Source: Novosphingobium mathurense
Lineage (GTDB): Bacteria; Pseudomonadota; Alphaproteobacteria; Sphingomonadales; Sphingomonadaceae
Direction: 5' to 3'
DNA length: 64,000 nucleotides
Assembly (NCBI RefSeq): GCF_900168325.1
Contig: NZ_FVZE01000003.1
Location: 124,001 to 188,000 of the forward strand
The translations under genes and the position numbers were made by a program. Positions 9,189 through 17,730 of the stretch are shown piece after piece (positions within the stretch are counted from its first letter, which is position 1; the number at the start of each line of letters is the position of its first letter). The notes beneath the pieces were generated by a model. The model was not told the origin of the DNA. It saw nothing but the letters and a program-made list of their open reading frames with translations, and ran no database searches.

Positions 9189-9535
9189 GACTTCAATCCA
9201 TGGATGTAATGCGGCTGATCGATAGCCAGGCAGTCGAGCGCCCAGCGCCGCAAGTGATCGCGAAGCCGCGGATCGTGGTAAGCGATGCGTCCTTCGCGGA
9301 TCGCGGTGGCCAATGCCGTCTCCAGTTCGGCTGCAGCACCTTCCCGACCAAGCAGCATGCGCAGCCGTTCGCCCGCTCGCGCCTGCGCTTCGCCGCCCAG
9401 GGCATGTTCACGGCGCACGATCTCAAGTGCATTGCGGGCGATACGACGTTCATAGGAACCTGCCGAGTTGTCGAAATCGCCGAGCCATTCACTCACGGCC
9501 TGCAGTAACTCGCTCATGGTAGGATCGCACATCAT
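9185..9535 (-). CDS. DUF6285-type small protein
   Basis: Small soluble protein of 116 residues that is helical by appearance, with no signal or membrane segment. The pattern ELLQAVSEWL near the N-terminus, RRIARNALEIVRRE in the middle and LDCLAIDQPHYI at the C-terminus fits the DUF6285 family, which I recognise as commonly encoded beside an APH-type phosphotransferase and an acyl-CoA dehydrogenase, exactly as here. The start ATG overlaps the stop of the phosphotransferase gene (ATGA), and its own stop overlaps the lyase start, so expression is stoichiometrically coupled. Biochemical function is unknown; an accessory subunit of the phosphotransferase is a reasonable guess. Confidence 0.78.
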   Translation of the reverse strand: MMCDPTMSELLQAVSEWLGDFDNSAGSYERRIARNALEIVRREHALGGEAQARAGERLRMLLGREGAAAELETALATAIREGRIAYHDPRLRDHLRRWALDCLAIDQPHYIHGLKS

Positions 9536-10530
9536 GCCGCCTGCTCCTTCAGGTCCTCATCCATCAGGGCGAGCAGGTCGACTTCGCATTCACTGAGACG
9601 CCGACCGATAACTGCACGTTCGACCGACCGACTCTCACCGCTGGCAAAAGTCCGGTACATCATCATCGTCACTGTCGCCCACTTGAGCGTTCCCATCGCC
9701 TGCCACCAGCGGATGCGCTCGATCGACGGCGCCTTACCGCCTGCCTGTTCGTAGCCGCAGAAGAGTTCATCTAGCGGCGCGAAACCGCCCACCTGCAGGC
9801 TCGTCTCACCGAAGCGCCAGGAATTGACGCAAAGCCAACCCAGGTCCTCAGCCGGATCGCCCGAATGGGCCAGCTCCCAGTCCAGCACCGCGACAAGGCC
9901 GCACGCGGGGTCGACAATGAGGTTGCCATTGCGAAAGTCCCCATGGACCAGGACAGGCTCCACTGGCGCCGGAATGGTATCGCGAAGCCACGCGACCGCA
10001 GCCTCGATAACAGGCCGAACATGTTCGCCCTTGCGGTAGATTGCCTCATAGCGATCCAGCGAAGCGGCGGCATCCAGCCGTTCAAGAACAGGCGCCCGGT
10101 CTGTGGAAATGGCATGAATACGGGCAAGGGCAGCACCGCACTGCCGACCGAGCACAAGGCGCGCGGGAGCGAATTCCTCCGACGCCACGATTTTCCGCCC
10201 AAGCGTCACCCCCTCGACGCGCTCCATGACGTAGGCTTCGCCAAGCTCGCTCAGCATATCGCAACCATAGATTGGCTTTGCTACCGGAACCCCGGCTTCG
10301 GCGGCGAGCGCAAGCAAGGCCGCTTCCGTCGCAAGTGGCAGCGAAGTTTCGAAGACAGTGCCGTCTCCCGCCCGTCTTCGGCGCAGGATGAGCGGCCGCA
10401 CGTCGCGACCCGACACTTCATCATAAGCCCAGGTCTCGAGACTCGCCCCGCCCGTCAGGCGCTTGAGGTTGGCAATCGTGGCCGCGGCCCCTGCACACTG
10501 CGCAAGAGCGTGCTCAATATCTGCGGTCAT
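9532..10530 (-). CDS. APH/ACAD10-like phosphotransferase
   Basis: Aminoglycoside-phosphotransferase fold of the type found in the N-terminal part of ACAD10/11. In those proteins the kinase domain phosphorylates a 4-hydroxyacyl-CoA before the dehydrogenase removes phosphate. The catalytic loop HGDFRNGNLIVD and the metal motif LDWELAHSGDPAEDLGW are complete. ATG at 10530 follows AAGGAGAGAG, giving 332 residues. It is the first gene of the leftward operon and is divergent from an acyl-CoA dehydrogenase across a 79-base gap that holds operator B. Antibiotic resistance is an unlikely role given the context; acyl-CoA hydroxyl phosphorylation is the better inference. Confidence 0.88.
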   Translation of the reverse strand: MTADIEHALAQCAGAAATIANLKRLTGGASLETWAYDEVSGRDVRPLILRRRRAGDGTVFETSLPLATEAALLALAAEAGVPVAKPIYGCDMLSELGEAYVMERVEGVTLGRKIVASEEFAPARLVLGRQCGAALARIHAISTDRAPVLERLDAAASLDRYEAIYRKGEHVRPVIEAAVAWLRDTIPAPVEPVLVHGDFRNGNLIVDPACGLVAVLDWELAHSGDPAEDLGWLCVNSWRFGETSLQVGGFAPLDELFCGYEQAGGKAPSIERIRWWQAMGTLKWATVTMMMYRTFASGESRSVERAVIGRRLSECEVDLLALMDEDLKEQAA

Positions 10531-10575
10531 GCATCTCTCTCCTTGTCTCAAGACATGATGGCTCAAATCCCCTTT

Positions 10576-10590
10576 GTCAAATATATTGAC
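10576..10590. promoter_or_regulatory. Putative MarR operator, site B
   Basis: GTCAAATATATTGAC, a palindrome with 5-bp arms around an AT-rich centre, in the divergent gap between the phosphotransferase (start 10530) and the acyl-CoA dehydrogenase (start near 10610). One bound dimer could control both directions. It differs from site A at three positions. Confidence 0.7.
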
Positions 10591-10609
10591 GAGAACTGTG
10601 AACAATCCG

Positions 10610-11791
10610 ATGATGATCCGCATGGAACAGGATGCCCGGAGAGCCCAATTGGCCGAATCACCCTATGACGACGACGATGTCGAAGCCTTCCGCGATGGAC
10701 TGGCGAAGTTCCTCGATGCCGAGGCGCCCCCGGAACGCATCGCAAAATGGGAAAAGGACAAGATCGTCGAGCGCGAACTTTGGCACAAGGCCGGCGAATT
10801 CGGCTTATTGGGCGTATCGGTCCCTTCCGAATACGGCGGCCTGGGCGGAGATTTTCGCCATGAGCGCGTCATTATCGAAGAATTCGGCAAGCGCGGCCTC
10901 GAAGGATGGGGCGTTCCGCTGCACAATATGATCGTCGCTCCATACATCATCGCCTTCGGGACCGAAGAGCAGAAAGCCACGTGGCTGCCCGGCATCGTCA
11001 GCGGCAAAACCGTTCTGGCCATCGCCATGACCGAGCCCGGCACCGGATCCGACCTCCAGGGCATTCGCACCCGCGCCAATCGCGATGGCGATGATTGGAT
11101 CATCAACGGCAGCAAGACATTCATTTCCAACGGCCAAACCGCAGATCTGGTCCTGGTCGTATGCAAGACCGATCATGAAGCCGGGGCCAAAGGGATCTCG
11201 CTCATCGCCGTCGAAGGCAATCGATCCGACTTCAAACGCGGGCGCAATCTCGACAAGATCGGCCGTGACGCTCAGGATACTTCCGAACTGTTCTTCGACG
11301 GGGTTCGCGTGCCCGCCTCGAACCTGCTAGGCCGCATCGAGGGTCAGGGCTTCGCCCAGCTCATGTCCATGTTGCCGCAGGAGAGACTCGGAATTGCTGC
11401 CATGGGCCTCGCCATCCTTGAGCGCGCCCTCTCCCTGACCATCGACTACACGCGTGAGCGGCGCGCTTTCGGCAAGGCACTGTTCGACTTCCAGAACACG
11501 CAGTTCACCCTTGCCGACATCAAGGCACAGGCAATGGCCGCACGCGCCTTCGTCGATTCCTGTACCGACAAACTCCTCGCAGGAGCACTCGATGCAGCGA
11601 CCGCATCGATGGCAAAACTGTTCGTTACCGAAACCGAAGTCGCGGGCGTGAATCGCTGCCTGCAGCTTTTCGGAGGATACGGCTACATGAACGAATACCC
11701 GATCGCCCGGCTCTACAGGGACGCGCGCATCGACACGATCCACGGCGGCACTTCGGAGATCATGAAAGTCCTCATCGCGCGAAGCCTTTGA
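10610..11791 (+). CDS. Acyl-CoA dehydrogenase
   Basis: FAD-dependent alpha,beta-dehydrogenase of acyl-CoA that passes electrons to ETF. Motifs: AMTEPGTGSDLQG (flavin and substrate loop), YTRERRAFGKAL, and the C-terminal IHGGTSEIMK. The position that carries the catalytic Glu in medium-chain enzymes is His here (IHGG). A Glu in LPQERLG near residue 258 matches the alternative base position of isovaleryl-CoA and long-chain dehydrogenases, which suits a branched substrate. The start is uncertain: ATG at 10610, 10613 and 10622 are all possible, none with a strong ribosome site; the in-frame TTG further up falls inside operator B. The MarR gene follows 80 bases downstream. Confidence 0.9.
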   Translation: MMIRMEQDARRAQLAESPYDDDDVEAFRDGLAKFLDAEAPPERIAKWEKDKIVERELWHKAGEFGLLGVSVPSEYGGLGGDFRHERVIIEEFGKRGLEGWGVPLHNMIVAPYIIAFGTEEQKATWLPGIVSGKTVLAIAMTEPGTGSDLQGIRTRANRDGDDWIINGSKTFISNGQTADLVLVVCKTDHEAGAKGISLIAVEGNRSDFKRGRNLDKIGRDAQDTSELFFDGVRVPASNLLGRIEGQGFAQLMSMLPQERLGIAAMGLAILERALSLTIDYTRERRAFGKALFDFQNTQFTLADIKAQAMAARAFVDSCTDKLLAGALDAATASMAKLFVTETEVAGVNRCLQLFGGYGYMNEYPIARLYRDARIDTIHGGTSEIMKVLIARSL

Positions 11792-11871
11792 AGCGTCCGT
11801 CGGGGATTTACGCGAGACGGCATTGCGCCGCGCGGCACCTTCTGCAAAACGTGCAGAGGAGAGCCGCTAGC

Positions 11872-12399
11872 ATGGACAAGACCTTGTATCTTATCGTTCC
11901 ACTCTTGCAGGGATTCGAATGGTTTGACGAATCCCTGCAGTTAAGCCTTCGCGAAAAAGGCTGGCCAAATCTGACGCGTCCGGAATCGATGGTGATGATG
12001 CATGTTCAGCAGAACATCGTCAGGCCGGCAGAGATCGCACGGAGCTTGCGCCTGACACGCCAGGCGGTTCATGTCACGATAGGCGGACTGGTGAAACGCG
12101 GCATTTTCGAACTGGTCGACGATCCGGAGGATGGTCGCATCAAGATCGTGCAACTCACAGAGATGGGCAATGCCATGCGCCACGATGCGCAGTTGATCGT
12201 CCAGGAACTGACCGGGCAGTTGGCCAAGCGCATCGGAAAACCGCAAGTGCGCGCGCTGCGTGACGCCTTCTCGCGCGACTGGGGCGATCCGATCGTGTGC
12301 ACGGTCGAGAACGACCAAGCACGTGCTAGGCCGGAACAGCCGTCATTCCCGCGACCCATGGGACGCCCACCCGGCCGCAAGTCTCGTCCTCAGGACTGA
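11872..12399 (+). CDS. MarR family transcriptional regulator 1
   Basis: Winged-helix regulator of 175 residues starting at ATG 11872 behind GAGGAGAG. The recognition region is AEIARSLRLTRQAVHVTIGG, followed by the wing DPEDGRIKIVQLT. The N-terminus (LLQGFEWFDESLQLSLREKGWP) and the end of the last helix (RDWGDP) closely resemble MarR regulator 2 at 17731-18177, so the two are paralogues. MarR proteins usually repress by binding short palindromes and are released by a pathway ligand. The GTCAA-N5-TTGAC sites around this gene are the obvious candidate targets. It lies behind the acyl-CoA dehydrogenase in the same direction and ends at a shared terminator. Confidence 0.87.
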   Translation: MDKTLYLIVPLLQGFEWFDESLQLSLREKGWPNLTRPESMVMMHVQQNIVRPAEIARSLRLTRQAVHVTIGGLVKRGIFELVDDPEDGRIKIVQLTEMGNAMRHDAQLIVQELTGQLAKRIGKPQVRALRDAFSRDWGDPIVCTVENDQARARPEQPSFPRPMGRPPGRKSRPQD

Positions 12400-12413
12400 C
12401 AGCGACGGAAACC

Positions 12414-12449
12414 GATCGTCGAGCCGATAGGATATCCGGCTCGACGATC
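12414..12449. terminator. Bidirectional intrinsic-type terminator
   Basis: A perfect 13-bp inverted repeat (GATCGTCGAGCCG and its complement) around a 10-base loop lies between the convergent ends of MarR regulator 1 (12399) and the hydrolase (12461). It has no long T-run, only TTGGGGG on one side and GGTTTCC on the other, so it may act mainly as an RNA-end hairpin. Confidence 0.75.
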
Positions 12450-12460
12450 TTGGGGGATTG

Positions 12461-13630
12461 TCACAGAGCAAGCATCGCTGCGCGGTGCGGAACGGTTGCG
12501 ATCCACGCATTGAGCGCTTCGCAGGCTTCGGCAGCCATTTCGGGCTGGCCGAAATAGTAGTGGTTTGCGCCCTTCACCACATGATGCGTCTGGGGCGCAT
12601 TGACGGCCGCTTCCCTTAGCCGCCCGGCATGGCTGGGCGTGCACGCATCGTCGGCGCTGTTCTCGATGACGAGTAGCGGCACCGTGATGCGGGCTGCGCA
12701 GCGCAGTCCGTGAGCGTTTGAATCATCATAGGACCACTGCGAAAGCCAACTGCGCAAGGTAGAGAAGCGCGCCAGCCCAACCGGTCCGTCATTGACCACC
12801 TCCGGATCGCCCAGGAAGCACCAGTGCGGCGGCCGGTCGCTCGGCTCGAGAGTCTCGTCGAGAAAACGCGGATCGGCCATCGTCCCATGGACGACGAAAC
12901 CTTCTTCGTGCTTCTCCTTGCCGGCAACGCGCAACGCCGCGAGACGCTCCTTGACCCAAGCTGTGATCCTGCGGTTACGGGCAATCTGAGCGTTACGATA
13001 CCGTTCTACGTAGGCCGGATCGTAGGGGGCCTGATTGGGATTGGCCGGGTCGTAGATATTGAGTTCGGGATCGCGCTCGAATGGCCGCGATTCGTCGGTG
13101 ATCGAAGGGTCGATCCATTCGGTGAGAGTCAGGTTACGGGAGAGATGTGCCGCCAGGAGCGCCACACCGTCGACAGGGATGAGACCGGCCGCTGTGAGAT
13201 CGAGCGGATCTCCGGCGGGGGTATGCGTGACAGTCGGATTTTCGGCCTCCGCCTGGTAGAACAGCGAAAGGGCGCCGCCACCGCTCCAGCCTCCGAGAAT
13301 GACTTTCTTGTAGCCCAGCCGCTCCTTCGCATCGCGCACCGCCGCGCCCAGATCGAGAGCGCACTTTTCCATGATCAGGGCATTGTCGATGCCGCGATAG
13401 CGGCTGTTGCAGTAGATGACGTGCGTTCCTGTCTTGGCAAGCGCTGATGGCAGGGGCAACCACGCGCCGCCACCGATCGGATGCATGAAGAGCACAACCG
13501 TATCGGACGGCGTTTCGGGCTTGAGCAGATGCGCTTCAAGCACGACCTTGCCGACCTGCCCGCTGTAGGTATCCTTGAACGCGGCGGTTTCGTCGAAGAT
13601 TACGAGATAGGGTGTCCGCTCATATTTCAT
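12461..13630 (-). CDS. Alpha/beta hydrolase
   Basis: Serine hydrolase fold of 389 residues with the nucleophile elbow GGWSGGG (Ser near 116), an oxyanion stretch HPIGGGAW near residue 50, and a C-terminal GANHYYFGQ carrying the likely catalytic His. No signal peptide is seen. The insertion between about residues 150 and 280 is long and probably forms a lid. The gene starts three bases after the stop of the VOC gene, so the two form an operon running left from operator C. It could be an esterase, a carbon-carbon bond hydrolase or a lactonase. The VOC neighbour has a dioxygenase-like look, and such pairs often perform ring cleavage and then hydrolysis, but this is inference. Confidence 0.85.
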   Translation of the reverse strand: MKYERTPYLVIFDETAAFKDTYSGQVGKVVLEAHLLKPETPSDTVVLFMHPIGGGAWLPLPSALAKTGTHVIYCNSRYRGIDNALIMEKCALDLGAAVRDAKERLGYKKVILGGWSGGGALSLFYQAEAENPTVTHTPAGDPLDLTAAGLIPVDGVALLAAHLSRNLTLTEWIDPSITDESRPFERDPELNIYDPANPNQAPYDPAYVERYRNAQIARNRRITAWVKERLAALRVAGKEKHEEGFVVHGTMADPRFLDETLEPSDRPPHWCFLGDPEVVNDGPVGLARFSTLRSWLSQWSYDDSNAHGLRCAARITVPLLVIENSADDACTPSHAGRLREAAVNAPQTHHVVKGANHYYFGQPEMAAEACEALNAWIATVPHRAAMLAL

Positions 13631-13633
13631 GGG

Positions 13634-14218
13634 TCATGCCTTCCTTGGCGCCGCGGCGCGCATGTCGAGTGCCTCTGCACCGAATTTCGCGATTTTCGCG
13701 GCGCGTGTCCGCTCCGTCCACGCACGAAGTGTCTCAGGCAAGTGGCGCTTTTCAGCGGCCAGGATGGCGTCATGCTCTGGCACTCTGATGGTGATTTCGA
13801 CCTGTATGCCATTGGGATCGTACATGTAGAGCGAATTGACAAAGCCATGCCCGAGCGGGCCAGCGCACTTGATCCCGAATGACCGGATACGCTCCTGCAT
13901 CGCCAAGAGCTGCTCCTCGGTGTCGACCTGCATGGCGAAATGCATGTCGAAGCTGTCCTTGCGGTCGAACCAGTGCGGATCGGCGTCCCCCGGCGCATCG
14001 AAAAAGGCAAGGTAATTGCCGTCGGCAAGCTCGAAGAAGATGTGCATGTAGGGATTCTGCGCACCGGTGCCCGGCACGGTATCCAATACCAGTGCAGCGG
14101 CAGTAGGAAGGCCCAGAACATCCTCGTAAAACCAACGAGTCTGCTCGGCATCGCGGCAACGATAAGCCGCGTGATGAAGGGCACCGAGATGAACTGGCGC
14201 CGGGGTCTTTTGGGTCAT
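13634..14218 (-). CDS. VOC superfamily (glyoxalase/extradiol dioxygenase-like) protein
   Basis: Protein of 194 residues with the paired beta-alpha-beta-beta-beta modules of the vicinal-oxygen-chelate fold. Possible metal ligands are the His in LGALHHAAYRCRD, the His in FDMHFAMQV and the Glu in GIQVEITIR, the classical His-His-Glu set. The ATG at 14218 follows GGAGAGG, so I prefer it to the upstream in-frame ATG at 14236. It is first in a two-gene leftward operon with the alpha/beta hydrolase, and operator C lies about 60 bases upstream. One-module glyoxalases and extradiol dioxygenases share these features, so I cannot tell isomerase from dioxygenase. Confidence 0.84.
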   Translation of the reverse strand: MTQKTPAPVHLGALHHAAYRCRDAEQTRWFYEDVLGLPTAAALVLDTVPGTGAQNPYMHIFFELADGNYLAFFDAPGDADPHWFDRKDSFDMHFAMQVDTEEQLLAMQERIRSFGIKCAGPLGHGFVNSLYMYDPNGIQVEITIRVPEHDAILAAEKRHLPETLRAWTERTRAAKIAKFGAEALDMRAAAPRKA

Positions 14219-14278
14219 TAGCCTCTCCGGGAACACATACGTTTCGTATTCGCAAGCAGATCACCTCCACAAAATTTT

Positions 14279-14293
14279 GTCAAATCTATTTAC
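14279..14293. promoter_or_regulatory. Putative MarR operator, site C
   Basis: GTCAAATCTATTTAC matches site A at 13 of 15 positions and keeps the left arm intact, with one change in the right arm (TTTAC). It lies between the divergent VOC/hydrolase operon (start 14218) and the acyl-CoA dehydrogenase operon (start 14340), so it could control both. Confidence 0.66.
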
Positions 14294-14339
14294 GTTCTCT
14301 TCGAACAGGGATAGGATTGCCGCAAAGGAGAGGACCTGC

Positions 14340-15623
14340 ATGAACTTCGACCTTCCACTCGAACTGGAAGCCTATCTTGGCGAGCTCGATGCCTTTATCG
14401 AGGCCGAAATCCGCCCTCTGGAGCAGGCCGACGACAACGTGCGGTTCTTCGATCACCGGCGCGAATGGGCACGCACGGACTATGATCGCGGCGGCCTTCC
14501 CCGGCACGAATGGGAGGACCTGCTCGGCGAAGCGAAGCGACGCGCCGATGCAGCCGGTCACTTACGTTTCCCGCTTCCTTCGGAGTTTGGCGGACGCAAT
14601 GGTTCGAACCTCTGGATGGCGGTGATCCGCGAACATCTCGCCGCGAAAGGTCTGGGCCTGCACAACGACCTGCAGAACGAACACTCGATCGTCGCCAATT
14701 TCCCGCAGGTGCTCATGTTCCGCGATTTCGGAACGCAGGCGCAGAAGGACGAATTCATCGCCGGCATGCTCGACGGCAGCCGCAGTATCTGTTTTGGCCT
14801 GACCGAACCAGAGCACGGGTCCGATGCAACTTTCATGGAAACCCGCGCCATCAAAGCAGAACGTGACGGCATTGCAGGCTGGCGCATCGACGGCGAGAAG
14901 ATGTGGACGACCGGCATGCATGTCGCAAGCCACGTCATGGTTTTCGCGCGCACATCCGGCAAGGACGGCGATGCCGATGGCATCACCTGCCTTATCGTTC
15001 CGGCACAGGCTCCCGGCGTGAAGGTTGAGGAATACCTGTGGACCTTCAATATGCCCACGGACCACCCCCGGGTAAGCTTCACCGACGTGTGGGTGCCGGA
15101 AACCGCACTTTTCGGCGCCATCGGCAAGGGCCTCGAGCTTGCGCAGCATTTCGTTCACGAGAACCGGATTCGCCAGGCAGCTTCGTCGCTAGGCGCGGCC
15201 GACTACTGCATTCGTGAAAGCGTCGCCTATGCGCGGGAACGCAAGCCGTTCGGCAAGGCGCTTGCAGTCAATCAGGGCATCCAGTTCCCCCTCGTGGAAC
15301 TGGCGACCCAGGTGGAAATGCTTCGCCTGCTCATCCGCAAGACGGCTTGGGAAATGGATCGCATGACCAAACCGGAGGTCGCACGTCAGCTCTCCGACAA
15401 GGTCAGCATGTGCAATTACTGGGCCAACCGCCTGGTGTGCGAAGCAGCGGATACGGCGATGCAGGTCCACGGCGGCATGGGCTATTCCCGGCACAAGCCT
15501 TTCGAACACATCTATCGACACCACCGCCGCTACCGCATCACCGAAGGGGCAGAGGAGATTCAGAAGCGCAAGGTCGGCGCATGGATGTTTGGTTTTGCCG
15601 GCCCCCGCAAGGCGAAAGCATGA
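14340..15623 (+). CDS. Acyl-CoA dehydrogenase, ACAD10/11-like
   Basis: FAD-dependent dehydrogenase of 427 residues. The loop FGLTEPEHGSDATFMETRA, the long active-site region and GGMGYSRHKPFEHIYRHHRR are typical of the ACAD10/11 branch. TEGAEEIQ holds the catalytic Glu at the medium-chain position, unlike the dehydrogenase at 10610. ATG at 14340 follows AAAGGAGAGG. ACAD10/11 proteins act with an APH-type kinase on 4-hydroxyacyl-CoAs, and such a kinase is encoded at 9532-10530 under the same type of operator, which makes a functional pair plausible. The stop overlaps the MaoC start (ATGA). Confidence 0.92.
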   Translation: MNFDLPLELEAYLGELDAFIEAEIRPLEQADDNVRFFDHRREWARTDYDRGGLPRHEWEDLLGEAKRRADAAGHLRFPLPSEFGGRNGSNLWMAVIREHLAAKGLGLHNDLQNEHSIVANFPQVLMFRDFGTQAQKDEFIAGMLDGSRSICFGLTEPEHGSDATFMETRAIKAERDGIAGWRIDGEKMWTTGMHVASHVMVFARTSGKDGDADGITCLIVPAQAPGVKVEEYLWTFNMPTDHPRVSFTDVWVPETALFGAIGKGLELAQHFVHENRIRQAASSLGAADYCIRESVAYARERKPFGKALAVNQGIQFPLVELATQVEMLRLLIRKTAWEMDRMTKPEVARQLSDKVSMCNYWANRLVCEAADTAMQVHGGMGYSRHKPFEHIYRHHRRYRITEGAEEIQKRKVGAWMFGFAGPRKAKA

Positions 15624-16165
15624 GCACGTCCCTTCCGCTGCGCGTCGACTATCGCGACCTGCACAAGCTCGTCGGCAATGAGATCGGTCTGTCGCGCTGG
15701 ATCGAGATCGATCAGTCGCGGATCGACCGCTTCGCTGACGTCACCGAAGACCATCAATGGATCCATGTCGACCGCGCGCGCGCCAAGAGCGAGAACGGCG
15801 GCACGATAGCGCACGGTTTTCTGATGCTTTCGCTGGTGCCTGCCCTCACTCTACCGATGCTGGAAGTCGATGGCCTCAAGCAGATCTTCAACTACGGAGC
15901 GGACCGCTTGCGCTTCCTCAGCCCGGTCCGATGCGGCGAACGGATACGGGCAAGGCAGGAAGTCATCGCGGTCGATCGGCGCGCCAGCGGCACCTTGCTG
16001 CGCAGCCGGATCTCGATGGAAAAGCCCGATGGCACGAGGCCGGTCTTCACTTTCGAATCGCTTAGTCTGATGGTTCCCCTTGCCGCGAGCGACGAAACCG
16101 ACCTGATCGTCGAGCCTGCTGTCGCCAGCGGAGCAAAGGCTGAAGGACTGCAGGCAATTCGCTAG
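15620..16165 (+). CDS. MaoC-like enoyl-CoA hydratase
   Basis: Hot-dog-fold hydratase of 181 residues. The hydratase-2 motif is recognisable: FADVTEDHQWIHVD holds the Asp/His pair, then GGTIAHGFLMLSL. Such enzymes add water to 2-enoyl-CoA, often with R stereochemistry. Start ATG 15620 overlaps the dehydrogenase stop, so dehydrogenation and hydration are made together. The ligase gene follows after 11 bases. Together ligase, dehydrogenase and hydratase form the opening of a beta-oxidation round. Confidence 0.9.
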   Translation: MSTSLPLRVDYRDLHKLVGNEIGLSRWIEIDQSRIDRFADVTEDHQWIHVDRARAKSENGGTIAHGFLMLSLVPALTLPMLEVDGLKQIFNYGADRLRFLSPVRCGERIRARQEVIAVDRRASGTLLRSRISMEKPDGTRPVFTFESLSLMVPLAASDETDLIVEPAVASGAKAEGLQAIR

Positions 16166-16176
16166 GGTAACCGCGT

Positions 16177-17721
16177 ATGATCGCATCAGAACGCAATGTC
16201 TGGAAGCCCGTTCCGATGACCCGCCCCGACCTGCCAGTCGAGCAGCAGGTTCGACTTCACGCGCAGAGCCGTCCCCACGATCTGGCGATCGTGGCAGCCG
16301 GCAACCGCTGGACCTGGCAGGAACTCGATATCCATTCGGACCGCCTTGCTGCCGGATTGCAGGAGCGGGGCCTGCGTGCCGGTGAACGCATCGCCTGGTC
16401 CGGCCGCAACGAGGCCTGGCAACCGGCTCTCATGATTGCCTGTCTGCGGACCGGGATCGTACCCGTCGGCATCAACTGGCGTCTGACATCCGCGGAGTTG
16501 ACCCCGATCCTGAAACTGGTGGGCCCGCGTCTGCTTGTCGCGCGGGTTTCCTTCGCCAGCGAGACGGGACTAAACCGCATTGAGCCCGAGAGGCTTGCCC
16601 GTGAGGCGCGCTACGACCACTTGTCCACTGTCGCTTCCCCCAAGGAGGACGATCGCCCCGCGGCTATCTTCCTGACTTCCGGTAGCACCGGAGCGCCCAA
16701 GGCACGAATGCTCCGACGTAATGCACTCCACGCACGCCTCTGCGCGCCGAATGCTTTGGACCTCGACGGCGATGCGCGACTGCTGATCGCTGCTCCATTC
16801 TTCCATGTCGCGGGATGGGCCTGGACGCTTTTCGCCCTGGCTGGTGGCCTGCGCCAGATTGTCGCCAGTCATACCGAACCTGCAGGATTGCTGGACCTCA
16901 TTGCCAGCGAAGGCGTGACCCACGCGCAGTGGCTGCCTTCGATGCTGGAGGCCTTACTACGCGAACAAAGCGAGAAGCCCCGCGACACCAGTTCGCTACG
17001 AATGGTCGCTTATGGTGCCGGTGCAGTCGAGCGCGAAACACTGAACGCAGCGCAGGCGACGTTCGATACCGGCTTCTGCCAAGTCTACGGGCTCACCGAA
17101 ACGGCTGCCGCGATCGGGCATCTCGATGCAGAGGTCCATCGCCGCAGGCGCAATCACACCCAGTTGCCAACGATATTTCCGGATCCCGATATCGCCATAA
17201 CCATCACCGATGGAGAAGGACTATTACTGCCGCAAGGTCAGATCGGCGAAGTGCGCATTGCGGACCGCCAACCTCCTGTCGAAGGCTTGACACCGGACGG
17301 CCCGATTTGCCTTCTCGACCAACAGGGCCGTATTCCAACCGGCGACCTGGGATGGATCGACGAGGAGGGATTTCTGCACCTTGTCGGCCGCGCTGACGAA
17401 ATAATTATCACAGGCGGTGAGAACGTTCATCCCGGCGAAGTGGAAGAAGTTCTCAACAAGTCCGCAATGGTTGCCGAAGCCTGTGTCTTCTCACTGCACG
17501 ACAAAGAATGGGGCGAGAAGATATGTGCCGCCATCGTGCCGCATGGCGACGTCGTCGACACGCGGGCGCTGACCGACTTCTGCCGGGAGCACCTTGCCGG
17601 GTTCAAGGTGCCGCGCACTTACGTCATCGTGCGCGAACTGCCGCGAACAGCTACCGGCAAAGTCCGGCGCAAGGAATTGGCGAGCCTTGTTACGGGAACG
17701 CAGACGGTTGAAACGTCCTAA
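16177..17721 (+). CDS. AMP-forming acyl-CoA ligase
   Basis: ANL-superfamily enzyme that activates a carboxylic acid with ATP to acyl-AMP and then to the CoA thioester. Motifs in order: phosphate loop TSGSTGAPKA, the hinge-side motif YGLTETAAA, TGDLGWIDEEG, and the C-terminal catalytic Lys in RTATGKVRRKEL. At 514 residues it has the normal length. The residue after the P-loop Lys is Ala instead of the usual Gly, a small oddity. It closes the three-gene operon behind operator C and converges with MarR regulator 2 with a 9-base gap. It is the likely entry enzyme that traps the imported or hydrolysed acid as CoA ester. Confidence 0.92.
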   Translation: MIASERNVWKPVPMTRPDLPVEQQVRLHAQSRPHDLAIVAAGNRWTWQELDIHSDRLAAGLQERGLRAGERIAWSGRNEAWQPALMIACLRTGIVPVGINWRLTSAELTPILKLVGPRLLVARVSFASETGLNRIEPERLAREARYDHLSTVASPKEDDRPAAIFLTSGSTGAPKARMLRRNALHARLCAPNALDLDGDARLLIAAPFFHVAGWAWTLFALAGGLRQIVASHTEPAGLLDLIASEGVTHAQWLPSMLEALLREQSEKPRDTSSLRMVAYGAGAVERETLNAAQATFDTGFCQVYGLTETAAAIGHLDAEVHRRRRNHTQLPTIFPDPDIAITITDGEGLLLPQGQIGEVRIADRQPPVEGLTPDGPICLLDQQGRIPTGDLGWIDEEGFLHLVGRADEIIITGGENVHPGEVEEVLNKSAMVAEACVFSLHDKEWGEKICAAIVPHGDVVDTRALTDFCREHLAGFKVPRTYVIVRELPRTATGKVRRKELASLVTGTQTVETS

Positions 17722-17730
17722 GCTGCCGGT

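Noticed and set aside
9532..10530. Aminoglycoside resistance phosphotransferase
   Set aside because: The fold is right, but context with DUF6285, lyase and acyl-CoA dehydrogenase points to a metabolic kinase of the ACAD10 type.
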